DNA of 64,000 nt from positions 13,881-77,880 of the forward strand of contig JBPOJB010000061.1 in the NCBI GenBank assembly GCA_052034005.1. Reading direction: 5' to 3'. Each line of letters opens with the position of its first letter. Positions within the stretch are counted from its first letter, which is position 1. The stretch comes from JAAYDI01 sp052034005 (GTDB lineage: Bacteria > Planctomycetota > Planctomycetia > Pirellulales > Pirellulaceae). The translations under genes and the position numbers were made by a program. Positions 1 through 8,713 of the stretch are shown here, in pieces. The notes under the pieces were generated by a model. That model ran no database searches and was not told the origin of the DNA. It saw only the letters and a list, made by a program, of their open reading frames with translations.

Positions 1-32
1 GTCACACGACTCAGCATGAGGATAATCGATCT

Positions 33-1109
33 ATGGCGGATGTCGCGTGGACCGTGATCGCCTCGTTCTTCGGCAACGGGTTGGTGGCCGCCCTGCTGTT
101 GTGCACGGGCCTGGCGATCGGACTGTGGATCGGCAAGCGGCTAGCCCGCCAGGTGATGGCGCCCCATCAGCTGGAGCTGCAGCAGCTGATCGGGCTCCTG
201 GCGCCGCTGGTCGGCTGGACGCGCGGGCTGGCTGAGGACATGTCGCAGTACCGGTCGGTGGTGCGCGGGGTCTCCGATCTGTTCCGGGGCGGCCCCGAGC
301 GGCTGGAGGAGCACCAGCGCCTGGCGACCGCCAGTCTCTTGTCACAAGTGGTCGAGGCGAACGAGCAGCTGCAGAAACGGCTGGACGAGGCGGAGTGCCG
401 GGTCAGGCAGCAGACCAGCGAGATGTCGGTCTACATGTCGGAGGCGCGGACCGACGCGCTGACCGGGCTGCCGAACCGCCGAGCGTTCGACGAGGTCATG
501 ACGCAGCGTCTGGCCGAGTGGCGTCGATACCGGCGGCCGCTGTCCGTGATCATGGTCGACGTGGACCATTTCAAGCGGTTCAACGACCTGTACGGCCACC
601 AGGCGGGTGACGAAGTCCTGTGCCAGGTCTCCCGGCTCCTGCGCGCCACGATGCGGGAATCGGACTTCGTCGCGCGATTCGGGGGCGAAGAGATGGCCGC
701 GATCCTGCCGGGTACGGACATCCGAGAAGCCTGCCGCGCCGCCCGCCGCGCCCGGCAAGCCATCGCCGCTGCGCGCTTCGAGGCCCAGGATGGCGCGTGG
801 CAGGTGACGGTCAGCCTGGGGGCGGCCCAATGCATGGAAATTGATACGCCCGCCGGACTGGTCAAACGCGCTGATGATGCACTCTACGCGGCCAAACGAG
901 CCGGTCGGAACCGGGCCTTCTGGCACGATGGAGTCCAGTGCCTGCTGGTCGACGGGGAAGCCCTGCCCGAATGCCCCGCGTCTGAAACCGGCAACCGGCA
1001 GGCGGCCGAACCCTGCCACCATACTGCGACCGCCTCGTTCGCCGAGATCTGTCAAGATCTCCGGAAACGCGTGGAACAAGTCGCGCTCACTACCCTCCCG
1101 AAGAACTGA
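33..1109 (+). CDS. Membrane-anchored GGDEF diguanylate cyclase
   Basis: Diguanylate cyclase, expected to make cyclic di-GMP from two GTP. The 358-residue product has one N-terminal membrane segment (about residues 8-32), a linker with coiled-coil character (about 85-140), and a GGDEF domain (about 140-300) opening with DALTGLPNRRAF. The active site reads GGEEM (217-221), a conservative variant of GGEEF, so it should be active. RESD (208-211), five residues before it, is an intact RxxD inhibitory I-site, predicting product feedback. The roughly 60-residue C-terminal tail has no motif I recognise. The gene is convergent with the Flp pilin gene and overlaps its end by 20 nt. The ATG follows a weak GAGG about 10 nt upstream. 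Family assignment is firm; the sensory input is unknown. Confidence 0.93.
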   Translation: MADVAWTVIASFFGNGLVAALLLCTGLAIGLWIGKRLARQVMAPHQLELQQLIGLLAPLVGWTRGLAEDMSQYRSVVRGVSDLFRGGPERLEEHQRLATASLLSQVVEANEQLQKRLDEAECRVRQQTSEMSVYMSEARTDALTGLPNRRAFDEVMTQRLAEWRRYRRPLSVIMVDVDHFKRFNDLYGHQAGDEVLCQVSRLLRATMRESDFVARFGGEEMAAILPGTDIREACRAARRARQAIAAARFEAQDGAWQVTVSLGAAQCMEIDTPAGLVKRADDALYAAKRAGRNRAFWHDGVQCLLVDGEALPECPASETGNRQAAEPCHHTATASFAEICQDLRKRVEQVALTTLPKN

Positions 1110-1275
1110 TGGCCGCGTCAATCGCTGCCGCCGATCGGTTGTAGCTGGCCGCCGTCTCTTGCGTCAGCGCTTGGATCCCCGCCATACAGGCGATGACGAT
1201 CAGGGCCAGCATGACCGCGTATTCCACGGCCGTCGGCCCCTCCTCGCTGCGGAGAAATCGAAGTAGCTGTCTCAT
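1090..1275 (-). CDS. Flp/Fap-type pilin subunit
   Basis: A 61-residue type IVb (Flp) pilin, the subunit of Tad adhesive pili. After a short basic leader it has the Flp cleavage signature EEG/PTAVEYAVML (G at the cleavage site, Glu-Tyr five to six residues on) followed by one hydrophobic helix. The length matches Flp pilins. No Tad secretion genes (cpaB-F, tadZ) lie nearby, so the pilus machinery must be elsewhere. Its 3' end overlaps the convergent diguanylate cyclase gene by 20 nt; the pairing of a c-di-GMP enzyme with an attachment pilin fits surface-lifestyle control, but that link is inference. Confidence 0.88.
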   Translation of the reverse strand: MRQLLRFLRSEEGPTAVEYAVMLALIVIACMAGIQALTQETAASYNRSAAAIDAAISSSGG

Positions 1276-1735
1276 GATGTCTCTAGCTCGTCATATCGCC
1301 GCGATGCGTGTGTCGGTCCGCAAATGCTAGCGTACGACATCGGGGCCTGGCTAATAACCGCTAGCCGAAAATAACAACGACGTGGAGCGAGATAAAAACC
1401 GAACCAAACCCACGATGGAACCGAGCGATTGGCGATTCACGCAGCCACCGCAGCTGAGTTAAAGGCTTATGCGCCGGTTGCCGCAGCAGCCGGCGCGGAA
1501 CATCTATCACTACCAGAAACCTAGCTCGTGAACAGCCACCAGGCAAATCTGATTTTGCGTGAAACGGCAAGAAAGCTGGCCGCGGCGGGAGGAGGGGAAC
1601 GACCAGAGGCGAAAAAAGGGTTACGAGCGATGAGCCCCGCCATGACCGGGGGGCCCCGGCGTCACTCCAGGCTTCGGAACCTCCGGTTCGTCATGCGGGC
1701 CACCCTCAGCCCGCCCCCCCCGATCGCGCGGTCGC
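1276..1735. other. Intergenic region between Flp pilin and peroxiredoxin
   Basis: About 460 nt with no convincing coding sequence. It must hold the pilin promoter, though no clear -35/-10 pair was found. A GCGGGC/GCCCGC hairpin at 1695-1714 lies just past the peroxiredoxin stop on the minus strand; it lacks a U-tract, so it is at best an atypical terminator. Confidence 0.5.
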
Positions 1736-2332
1736 CTACTTCCCTTTGTACTCCGCCCCGAAGAACTCCTTGCTGGCCTCGGGAGTCGGCTTGATCGTGG
1801 CATGACCCTCCTGCCAGTCGGCCGGGCACACCTCGCCGTGCGTTTCCACGAACTGGAGCGCCTTGACCGTCCGGATCGCCTCGTCGACGCTGCGTCCCAA
1901 GGGCAGGTCGTTGACGACCTGGTGGCGGACAATGCCCTGCTTGTCGATCAGGAACAGCCCGCGCAGGGCAACCCCGTCCGGCAGCAGCACGTCATACGCC
2001 CGGCTGATCGCTTTGTCCAGGTCGGCGATCAGCGGGTAATCGATTTTGCCGATACCGCCCTCGGCGCGCGACACGTTCCGCCAGGCCAGGTGGGTGAAGT
2101 GGCTGTCGACCGATGCGCCCAGCACTTGGACGCCCAGCTTCGCGAACTCCTGGGCGCGGTCCGAGAACGCGATGATCTCGGTGGGACAGACGAACGTGAA
2201 GTCGAGCGGGTAGAAGAACAGCAGCACGTACTTGCCGCGGTAATCGGACAGCGACACCTCTTGGAAGGAGCCGTCTGGCATCACGGCTTGTGCCTTGAAA
2301 TCCGGAGCCTCTTTCGTCACGAGAACACTCAT
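1736..2332 (-). CDS. Typical 2-Cys peroxiredoxin (AhpC/Prx1 type)
   Basis: Cytoplasmic thiol peroxidase that reduces hydrogen peroxide, alkyl hydroperoxides and probably peroxynitrite. The 198 residues are the normal length for the AhpC/Prx1 group. Peroxidatic Cys49 sits in YPLDFTFVCPTE and resolving Cys169 in EVCPADW, both intact, and the C-terminal tail that closes over the partner subunit is present. It is the second gene of a likely two-gene operon, 21 nt behind an unknown gene. No AhpF is in the window, so the reductant is probably thioredoxin. Its codons for the active cysteines are ordinary, so it is not a selenoprotein. Confidence 0.96.
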   Translation of the reverse strand: MSVLVTKEAPDFKAQAVMPDGSFQEVSLSDYRGKYVLLFFYPLDFTFVCPTEIIAFSDRAQEFAKLGVQVLGASVDSHFTHLAWRNVSRAEGGIGKIDYPLIADLDKAISRAYDVLLPDGVALRGLFLIDKQGIVRHQVVNDLPLGRSVDEAIRTVKALQFVETHGEVCPADWQEGHATIKPTPEASKEFFGAEYKGK

Positions 2333-2353
2333 GGTCGCATACCCTCCTATGAG

Positions 2354-2869
2354 TCAGCTTGATACGCACGGCTGCCCGAAATGGTCGAGCAGCGTTTGGA
2401 CTTCCTGGAGACTGATCGTCGCGGCCAGCTCGAAGCCCACGGGCGTGAGCGTGAACTCGTGATACAGGTGGTGCATCACCAGGCCACGCGCGCACAGCTG
2501 CCGAAACCCTTCGAGGAACCGGACGTTCTGTCGAACGTCGCACGGGTCCCGGAACCGGATCCGGGTATCGCCGTCCATCTCGACAAACACCGTCAACAGC
2601 CGCGACGGGGATTCGTAGGCCGCATTGTTGCCTTTGATTTCGAGCACGCCACGCCGGCCTGCTGCATACAGGATCACCCGGGCTTCCGCGGACAACTCGT
2701 CGGAACCGGCCACGCCGGTCACCCACGCTCGGCTGCAGAGCTGCGCGAACGCGGCAATGGTCGGCGCACCAACCCCCAGATCGTTCCAGGTCGCAACGAG
2801 TTGCTGATCAATCCCCAAGGTGCGTCCCAACATGGTCCCAGGGCTCGACCCTCGCGTCGAATCAGTCAT
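2354..2869 (-). CDS. Conserved-looking protein of unknown function upstream of peroxiredoxin
   Basis: A 171-residue soluble protein I do not recognise. There is no signal peptide or membrane segment. It contains the stretch YAAGRRGVLEIKGNNAAY and a charged C-terminal half with TPVGFELAATISLQEVQTLL, which could be a winged-helix-like segment; this is a guess from pattern only. I chose ATG 2869 over the adjacent TTG 2872 because AGGGGG lies six nt before it. The stop is 21 nt from the peroxiredoxin start, so the two are probably co-transcribed and it may modulate or accompany the stress response. Confidence 0.6.
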   Translation of the reverse strand: MTDSTRGSSPGTMLGRTLGIDQQLVATWNDLGVGAPTIAAFAQLCSRAWVTGVAGSDELSAEARVILYAAGRRGVLEIKGNNAAYESPSRLLTVFVEMDGDTRIRFRDPCDVRQNVRFLEGFRQLCARGLVMHHLYHEFTLTPVGFELAATISLQEVQTLLDHFGQPCVSS

Positions 2870-3153
2870 CAATTACCCCCTTTGTACCTGGACCAGCCGA
2901 ATTGGCAAGGCGGACGGCTCGAAAAGGCGGCTGCGGCGTGTCCCGCGGCGTGTCCCGCGCCGTGTCTCGAGAGGGGTGTGCGCCGCGTCCGGCCGGTGGC
3001 CGACGTTGGACCCGCATCATTTCCTGCCTAAAATGAAGATGGTGTCGGTGGCGGGAGACCCGCGCCGCCCGGATCTTCCGGGCCGTTTACGCCCCGCCGC
3101 CTGACCGCGGCCGAGGTTCGTGGATCGATTCATTCGCAGCCAGGAGCCATCCC

Positions 3154-3360
3154 ATGCAGTACTACATTGTCGTCGAGGCCGATGATGGACTGATGGTCGC
3201 CGAAGTCGATGCCGGACGCTCGGCGGAAGCCGAAGCGGCACGTGTGGGCGGAGTGCTGGTCGACCCCACTGCCTATGCGACGTTCGAAGATGCATACGAT
3301 GCGATGCTGATCATCGACGCGGAATCCCGCGCGGACGCCGGCGATCGTATCGACCCGTAG
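3154..3360 (+). CDS. Small acidic hypothetical protein (68 aa)
   Basis: A 68-residue strongly acidic protein (begins MQYYIVVEADDGL) with a good ribosome site (CAGGAGCC before the ATG) and codon use like its neighbours, so I judge it real. The first half alternates like beta strands and the second is helical, giving a compact beta-beta-alpha look. It has no cysteines or membrane segment and no recognised domain. It is the only gene on this strand between divergent and convergent neighbours. Confidence 0.55.
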   Translation: MQYYIVVEADDGLMVAEVDAGRSAEAEAARVGGVLVDPTAYATFEDAYDAMLIIDAESRADAGDRIDP

Positions 3361-3378
3361 CTCGGTCGGCCGGTGGGC

Positions 3379-3882
3379 CTATCGCCGGCCGGGCTGCCCT
3401 TTGTCACAGATCAGCACGGGACCGTGTGCGCGATGGTCGGTGCAGGACTCCAGCCAGCTCACCAGGTCCTTCACCAGCGGCGGCACCGACGCGCGTCCTA
3501 CATCCGTGGCGGGCCGATCGCGCTGGTGCCCTACCATGAACTCGACCAGGACCGGCGCACGAGGTGCGCTGTTGGTGTGCTTCCCGTTCAGGTGCACGTA
3601 CCAGAACCAACCGCGATGGACCGGCGGACTCGACGCCGGCCGGTCGATCCGCTCGCAAATGCCAAACGAGATGCCGCCCAGCTCGTCGGTCGACCAGGAC
3701 TTGCCGCGCGACCAGAGAGGCCACGACTTGGCCGTCAGCCGGTCGCGGCCGTTCCACTCGATCGAGACCTGCCGCCACCGCCCCAACCAGCCCCATATAT
3801 GGTCCCGGCGGCCACGACCATAGGTGCGTTTGACGGGTGAACCGTGTATCAGCTCCCAGTCAAGGATCTCAAACCGCTTCAT
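3379..3882 (-). CDS. Hypothetical protein downstream of galactose mutarotase
   Basis: A 167-residue protein of unknown function, rich in Trp and basic residues (RDHIWGWLGRWRQVSIEW near residue 28). No signal sequence or known motif is visible. It begins 22 nt after the mutarotase stop on the same strand, so it is probably the second gene of a galM transcript. The convergent small ORF on the other strand ends only 18 nt away. Confidence 0.5.
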   Translation of the reverse strand: MKRFEILDWELIHGSPVKRTYGRGRRDHIWGWLGRWRQVSIEWNGRDRLTAKSWPLWSRGKSWSTDELGGISFGICERIDRPASSPPVHRGWFWYVHLNGKHTNSAPRAPVLVEFMVGHQRDRPATDVGRASVPPLVKDLVSWLESCTDHRAHGPVLICDKGQPGRR

Positions 3883-3904
3883 AACCGAATCCGCAGTGCC
3901 AGGT

Positions 3905-5035
3905 CTATTCGACGAAGAACCGATGGATGGTCACCTGGTGGTACTCTTCGCCCGGTCGCAGCAGCGTGGTCGGAAACGCCGGCTGGTTGGGCGCGTCCGG
4001 GAAATGCTGGGTCTCCAGGCACAGGCCGTGGTAGGGGCCGTAAGGGCCGTCGGCCGCGCGCAGCTGGTCGTTTAATCCGCGGGCCGTGTAGAACTGAACG
4101 CCCGGCTGGGTCGTGTGCACTTCCATCCCGCGGCCGCTCCGCGGGTCCCGCACACGCGCCGCCAGGCTCAGCACGTCGGCGCGCGGCTTGTTGAGCACAT
4201 AGCAGTCGTCATAGTTCTGGTCCGGCACCTGTTCGATCCGCTCGCCCACGCGGTGGGGCGTGCGGAAGTCCAGCGCGGTCCCGGCCACCGGTCGCAACAC
4301 GCCCGTCGGAAACCGGGCTGCATCCGCCTCCAGCACCTGATCGGCGTTGATCTCCACCACGTGGTCGAGCACATTCCCCGATCCGGCACCGCCCAGGTTC
4401 CAGTACGCGTGGTTCGTCAGGTTCACGTGCGTCGGCTTGTCGGTCTTGGCCCAATACTCGATCGTCAATTCGTTGTCGTTCGTCAACGCGTATTGGAGTC
4501 GCACTTCCAGCGTGCCTGGATACCCTTCGTGCCCGTCCGGACTGGTGTGCGTCATTTCCACGACCGCACGATCGCCGGTGACCGCCGAGCGCGTTCGCCA
4601 ATTGACGGTGTGGAATCCCTCGCGGCCGCCGTGGATATGGTGCTGGCCCAGGTTCCGTGTGATATCGAAGCGCTGGCCATCAATGACAAACTGCGCGCCG
4701 GAGATGCGGTTGGCAAACCGCCCGACCACTGACCCGAACAGGGGATGTCCGCGGAGATAGTCGTCGCACGTGTCGAGATACAGCGTGACGTTGCGCAGCA
4801 CGGCGTGGCGGTCCGGCACGATGACGCCGGTGAGCGTGGCTCCGTAGGTCAGGACGCGGACCTGGACATTCCGGACGTTGGACATGGTGAACTGCTCGAT
4901 GACCGAGCCGTCCGGCATGGTGCCCACCGCCTCGGCGGAGACCTGGACCGGTCCGTCCGGAGTCTCTGCGCGTGCCGGGCCCGCCAGGCCGCGCCAGGCG
5001 GCCAGGCCGAGCATCACGTGGATGAATCGCGCCAT
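3905..5035 (-). CDS. galM: Secreted aldose 1-epimerase (galactose mutarotase)
   Basis: Interconverts alpha and beta anomers of free aldoses such as galactose and glucose. The 376-residue product has the mutarotase beta-sandwich with hallmarks FGSVVGRFANRI, the HIHGG turn, NLTNHAYWNL (catalytic His) and a C-terminal catalytic Glu in LRPGEEY. An N-terminal hydrophobic stretch ending in GPARAE looks like a signal peptide, so it probably acts outside the cytoplasm on sugars freed from polymers. I chose ATG 5035 because the signal peptide starts there; the frame stays open upstream but that stretch has no homologous character. It is divergent from the Gfo/Idh/MocA gene, sharing a promoter region of about 117 nt. 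Confidence 0.93.
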   Translation of the reverse strand: MARFIHVMLGLAAWRGLAGPARAETPDGPVQVSAEAVGTMPDGSVIEQFTMSNVRNVQVRVLTYGATLTGVIVPDRHAVLRNVTLYLDTCDDYLRGHPLFGSVVGRFANRISGAQFVIDGQRFDITRNLGQHHIHGGREGFHTVNWRTRSAVTGDRAVVEMTHTSPDGHEGYPGTLEVRLQYALTNDNELTIEYWAKTDKPTHVNLTNHAYWNLGGAGSGNVLDHVVEINADQVLEADAARFPTGVLRPVAGTALDFRTPHRVGERIEQVPDQNYDDCYVLNKPRADVLSLAARVRDPRSGRGMEVHTTQPGVQFYTARGLNDQLRAADGPYGPYHGLCLETQHFPDAPNQPAFPTTLLRPGEEYHQVTIHRFFVE

Positions 5036-5152
5036 CTTTCCGGGTCCTTGATCAGGGGTAGATGCGGACGGCCGCGGTCCGGTACATAATACACGGTGAC
5101 CATACCACACGGCCGTTACCATGCCAAGTCAGTTGCTCAAGGAGAACCGCTC

Positions 5153-6526
5153 ATGAAAACCCTCCAGCAGGCCTCGAACACCGCCCCGTCCCGGTCGACA
5201 CGTCGCGAGTTTCTGCAGACCAGCGGCAGCGTCCTCGCCGGATCCCTATTGGCCACGACCGTGGTGCCCCGAGTGCACGCCGCGGAAGACCACACGATCC
5301 ATCTGGCGCTGATCGGCTGCGGTGGTCGCGGCAGCGGCGCGGTCGTGGATGCGTGCTCCGTGGCGCAGGGTCCGGTGAAGCTGACCGTCATGGCCGACGT
5401 GATCGAATCGAGACTGAAAGGCTCGCTCAATGCGCTCCGCCAGGAGTCATGCGCCAGCTGCATCGACGTGCCGCCCGACCGGCAGTTTGTCGGGTTCGAC
5501 GCGTACCGCAAGGCGATCGACTGCTTGAAGCCCGGCGACGTGGCCATGCTGACCGGCTACGCCGGGTTCCGGCCGGTCCAGCTGGAATATGCGGTTTCCA
5601 AGGGCATCCACGTATTCATGGAGAAATCGTTTGCCGCGGACCCGCCGGGGGCTCGGCGCGTGATCCGGGCGGGCGAGGAGGCGGAGAAGAAGAACCTCAA
5701 GATCGCGGCCGGACTCATGTGCCGCCACAGCGTGAACCGGCAGGAACTGATCAAGCAGATCCGCGACGGAGCGCTGGGCGACATCCAGCTGATCCGCGCG
5801 TATCGCATGGAGGCGGTGGGAGGCATGGGACCGAAGCCGCCGGAGGAGAACGAGCTGTTGTGGCAGTTCCGCAACTTCGTCCGCTTCTACTGGGTGTCGG
5901 GCGGACTGTTCGCCGAGATGGACATCCATCAGATCGACGAGATCTGCTGGTTGAAAGGCGCCCTGCCGGTCCAGGCGCACGGCATCGGCGGTCGCGTGGC
6001 CGGCAGCACCGACTGCAGCCAGAACCTCGACTCGTTTGCCATCGAATGGACCTTTGCGGACGGGACCAAGGCGACCGATGTCGTGCGCTACGTGCCGAAC
6101 TGCTACACCGAGTTCGCCACGTTCGTGCATGGGACGAAATGCGCCGCGCAGTTCTCCGGCATGACGCACGCGGGGGACGTGCGGCGGTACCGTGACCAGC
6201 GCATCGCGAAGGACAACATCGCCTGGGAAGCGCCGAAGGAGGAGCTGACCGTCTGGCAAGCCGAGTGGGCGGCGCTGTTCCGCGCGATCCGGGAGGATCT
6301 GCCGCATAACGAAGCGCGACGGGCGGCCGAGTCGAACCTGGTCGACATGATGGGCCGCGCCGCCGTGCACTCCGGGCAGATCGTCACGTGGGACGAGGTG
6401 ATGGCCTCGGACTTCCAGTTCTGTCCCTACATCGACACGATGGACTACGATTCGCCGCCGCCGGTACAAGCCGACGCCGAGGGCCGCTATCCCGTGCCGG
6501 TGCCCGGCATCTGGAAGGAGACCTAA
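5153..6526 (+). CDS. Tat-exported Gfo/Idh/MocA family oxidoreductase
   Basis: NAD(P)-dependent oxidoreductase of the glucose-fructose oxidoreductase/inositol dehydrogenase family, 457 residues. The N-terminus carries a twin-arginine signal (TRREFLQTSG, then a hydrophobic stretch ending at HAAE), so the folded, cofactor-loaded enzyme is probably exported. The Rossmann domain begins LALIGCGGRGSG and includes the family's EKSFAADPPGARR (EKP-like) motif. The ATG at 5153 has a good AAGGAG eight nt upstream; a CATAAT-like -10 lies at 5085-5090. Such exported members are abundant in Planctomycetes; the substrate cannot be deduced. It is convergent with a xylose-isomerase-like protein, a common partner. 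Confidence 0.92.
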   Translation: MKTLQQASNTAPSRSTRREFLQTSGSVLAGSLLATTVVPRVHAAEDHTIHLALIGCGGRGSGAVVDACSVAQGPVKLTVMADVIESRLKGSLNALRQESCASCIDVPPDRQFVGFDAYRKAIDCLKPGDVAMLTGYAGFRPVQLEYAVSKGIHVFMEKSFAADPPGARRVIRAGEEAEKKNLKIAAGLMCRHSVNRQELIKQIRDGALGDIQLIRAYRMEAVGGMGPKPPEENELLWQFRNFVRFYWVSGGLFAEMDIHQIDEICWLKGALPVQAHGIGGRVAGSTDCSQNLDSFAIEWTFADGTKATDVVRYVPNCYTEFATFVHGTKCAAQFSGMTHAGDVRRYRDQRIAKDNIAWEAPKEELTVWQAEWAALFRAIREDLPHNEARRAAESNLVDMMGRAAVHSGQIVTWDEVMASDFQFCPYIDTMDYDSPPPVQADAEGRYPVPVPGIWKET

Positions 6527-6556
6527 AGGCGCGGCGATGCGCCGCGCCTGGCAGCC

Positions 6557-7522
6557 TCACAGACCGAACGCCTCCTGCATCTGTCGGCGCACCTTGGTCA
6601 GCCGTGCGACGTCGCCGCCGCCCACTTCGGCGGTGGCCCAGCCGGCGAACCCGATGTCGTCGAGCGCTTGGCGCACCTGGTCCCACGGCAGATCGCCTTC
6701 CGTGATGTCCGTCCACTTGTCCGTACCGCGATGGAAACCTTTCACGTCGAGCTTGACGCAGCGCCGCCCGAACTGGCGGATCCAGTCGGCCGGTTGACCG
6801 TACTTCCAGTGGTTGCCGATATCGTAGTACATGCCGACCCACGGGCTGTCGATGCTGTCGATGAACGCCACGAACCGCTCGGCGCTTTGCTCGGGCGGAG
6901 CGTCATGCTCGTAGAACATGTGGTTCCAGACGTTTTCGATCAGGATCATCTGGCCGAGCGAGGCGGCCAGCGGGATCAGTCGCTTGATCTCCTGGCGGCA
7001 GCGCTGTTCGGTTTCCTCGGCGGTTCCGTCCTTGGCGTGCCCGACGACGATCAGCACGCCGCTGCCACCGGCGGCGTGTGACACGCGGATGCAGTGCTCG
7101 ATGTTGGCTCGGCCCGCCGCACGCACGGCTTGATCGGCGTGGGTGAGGGTCTTCTCCCAGTGCGCGTGGTTGATCGCGTTGTGGACAAACACGCCCGATT
7201 CCCCGACGGCCGCCCGGGCCTGTTCGGGTGTGAATCGGCCGGCCTCGTCCAGATCGACGCCGTCGAAGCCCGCTTCCGCGGCGCGGCGCAGCCGGACGGC
7301 CAAGGGCGCGTCGGCCGGCTCGATCATGGTCAGCTTGCAGGATAACAGGATGCGTTTGCCGGGCGGCGGCGTGACGATCGAGTCCTGTGCCGCGGGGCCG
7401 GCGCTGGCCGACCGAACGGCGCCAAACACGCCGGCGCCCGCGGCGCACGCCGTGCCGGCAGCCAGGAACCGTCGGCGATCGATGGCAGGTTGGGGATCGT
7501 GGGTCTTGCGGGTCGCTGTCAT
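6557..7522 (-). CDS. Tat-exported sugar phosphate isomerase/epimerase-like TIM-barrel protein
   Basis: A xylose-isomerase-like TIM-barrel (AP endonuclease 2 superfamily) protein of 321 residues. A Tat signal (DRRRFLAAGTACAAG) is followed by an Ala-rich hydrophobic region. The barrel shows metal-site residues in LIENVWNH, YYDIGNHWKYG and the C-terminal TAEVGGGD, as in sugar isomerases/epimerases. ATG 7522 was chosen for its AGGAGAAGGA site; upstream codons lack signal-peptide character. It is convergent with the Gfo/Idh/MocA gene, and proteins of these two families often work in one sugar-oxidation pathway. Substrate unknown. Confidence 0.88.
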   Translation of the reverse strand: MTATRKTHDPQPAIDRRRFLAAGTACAAGAGVFGAVRSASAGPAAQDSIVTPPPGKRILLSCKLTMIEPADAPLAVRLRRAAEAGFDGVDLDEAGRFTPEQARAAVGESGVFVHNAINHAHWEKTLTHADQAVRAAGRANIEHCIRVSHAAGGSGVLIVVGHAKDGTAEETEQRCRQEIKRLIPLAASLGQMILIENVWNHMFYEHDAPPEQSAERFVAFIDSIDSPWVGMYYDIGNHWKYGQPADWIRQFGRRCVKLDVKGFHRGTDKWTDITEGDLPWDQVRQALDDIGFAGWATAEVGGGDVARLTKVRRQMQEAFGL

Positions 7523-7672
7523 GGTAGTCCTTCTCCTGCGATGGAAGAAATGCGATGGTGCGGCCATAATCCGAGTTCGATTATCCCGCGCAGGAGAGGC
7601 CCGCGAAAGGGACCGTCAGCGCGGGCAGTCGTAATTCGCGGACGAGGGTCTCGGCACGTCGGAGAGGCGTGA

Positions 7673-8665
7673 TCAGTCGAAGGGCAGGCTGCGGCGCCGT
7701 GACTTGGCGCGATGGAGCCAGTCGGGCTGCGCCTCGACTTGCCTCTCCAGTTGCCGCACCTGGGCCTCCAGCAGGCCTGCCAGCTGGTAGTTGTGGGAGG
7801 GCAGTTTGCGCCCCGGGTGGAATTCGAGCACTGCTGAGGACCCCGGGGCGCGCGGGAAATGGGTTTCGAGATAGTGCAGCTCGGACACGAGCAGCGTCGC
7901 CACGTCGTAGACGTCGCTCGGCGCGATCTGTCCGGGCTCCAGCTTCCAGTCCACCTCCAGCGTCGTCTGTCCCGACTTGGTCAGGATGCGGCTCAGGTGA
8001 TCCAGGCACCGCACGAGGCGACTGTGGACGTCCGCCGGCGTGCGGCCCCGCTCGAAATCGGGTGCGGTCGGCTGCGGAGCATCCGGGAAGCTGGCCAACA
8101 AACGGCTGGCAGTGCCTGCGGCATCCACGAGCTGCCCGTAGACGGCCGTCGGCGTCGGCCGGGTGTCGAGCATCAGGCTGACCTGCCGACTGATTCCGAC
8201 AACCAGGGAAAACACATCCGATGGCGTCTTGCGCTCGTCCGGCGCCGGCTCCACGCTCTGGCCCGGGATCTGAAACTGAACCTTCACGCGGCGCATGTTG
8301 TGCACGGCGGCATCCACCACGGCGAAAACGTCGGCCGGTTCCACCCGATTGGACATGGGAGGAGGGTTGACGCCCTCGTCACCCGTCAGATCGAAGCACA
8401 ATCGCTGCACTTTCCGGTTCAGGGCGAGCGCCTCGAAGTAGTTGTGACGTGGTTCGCCACCCCGGACCACAACGGCAGGCCGCGCGTCTCGCGGAGCGCC
8501 GATCTCCTGTCGCACCAGCTCGGTCTCCGCTGCCAACAGCTGAAGCCGCGCGTAGACATGAGGTGGCTGGGTCTCCACCGCGTCGATCGACGACTGCAGA
8601 AACCCAGCCACGGCCAGCGCGAGATAGGCCGCCGCGGCACGCCGTCGGGGTATGTGGATCTGCAC
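7673..8665 (-). CDS. Secreted protein of eight ~38-residue P-x-D-V-Y repeats
   Basis: A 330-residue protein of unknown function that starts at GTG with GAGGGGGG just upstream. A basic N-terminus and hydrophobic residues 10-24 suggest a signal peptide or anchor. The rest is an internal repeat: P-x-[D/H]-[V/N]-[Y/F] followed by a helix of L/V-rich heptads. The motif prolines are at 34, 72, 110, 148, 172, 210, 249 and 289, a spacing of 38 residues except one short 24-residue step, predicting a helical-hairpin solenoid. The C-terminus is basic (KSRRRSLPFD). It lies 48 nt behind the DUF1559 gene on the same strand and may be co-transcribed with it. Confidence 0.75.
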   Translation of the reverse strand: MQIHIPRRRAAAAYLALAVAGFLQSSIDAVETQPPHVYARLQLLAAETELVRQEIGAPRDARPAVVVRGGEPRHNYFEALALNRKVQRLCFDLTGDEGVNPPPMSNRVEPADVFAVVDAAVHNMRRVKVQFQIPGQSVEPAPDERKTPSDVFSLVVGISRQVSLMLDTRPTPTAVYGQLVDAAGTASRLLASFPDAPQPTAPDFERGRTPADVHSRLVRCLDHLSRILTKSGQTTLEVDWKLEPGQIAPSDVYDVATLLVSELHYLETHFPRAPGSSAVLEFHPGRKLPSHNYQLAGLLEAQVRQLERQVEAQPDWLHRAKSRRRSLPFD

Positions 8666-8713
8666 GGTCCCCCCTCGCGATCGTGGATCCGCCGAGCCGG
8701 CACCGCCCGAGGA

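Noticed and set aside
1695..1714. Hairpin as a rho-independent terminator for the peroxiredoxin
   Set aside because: No U-tract follows on the minus strand; recorded only as an atypical hairpin.
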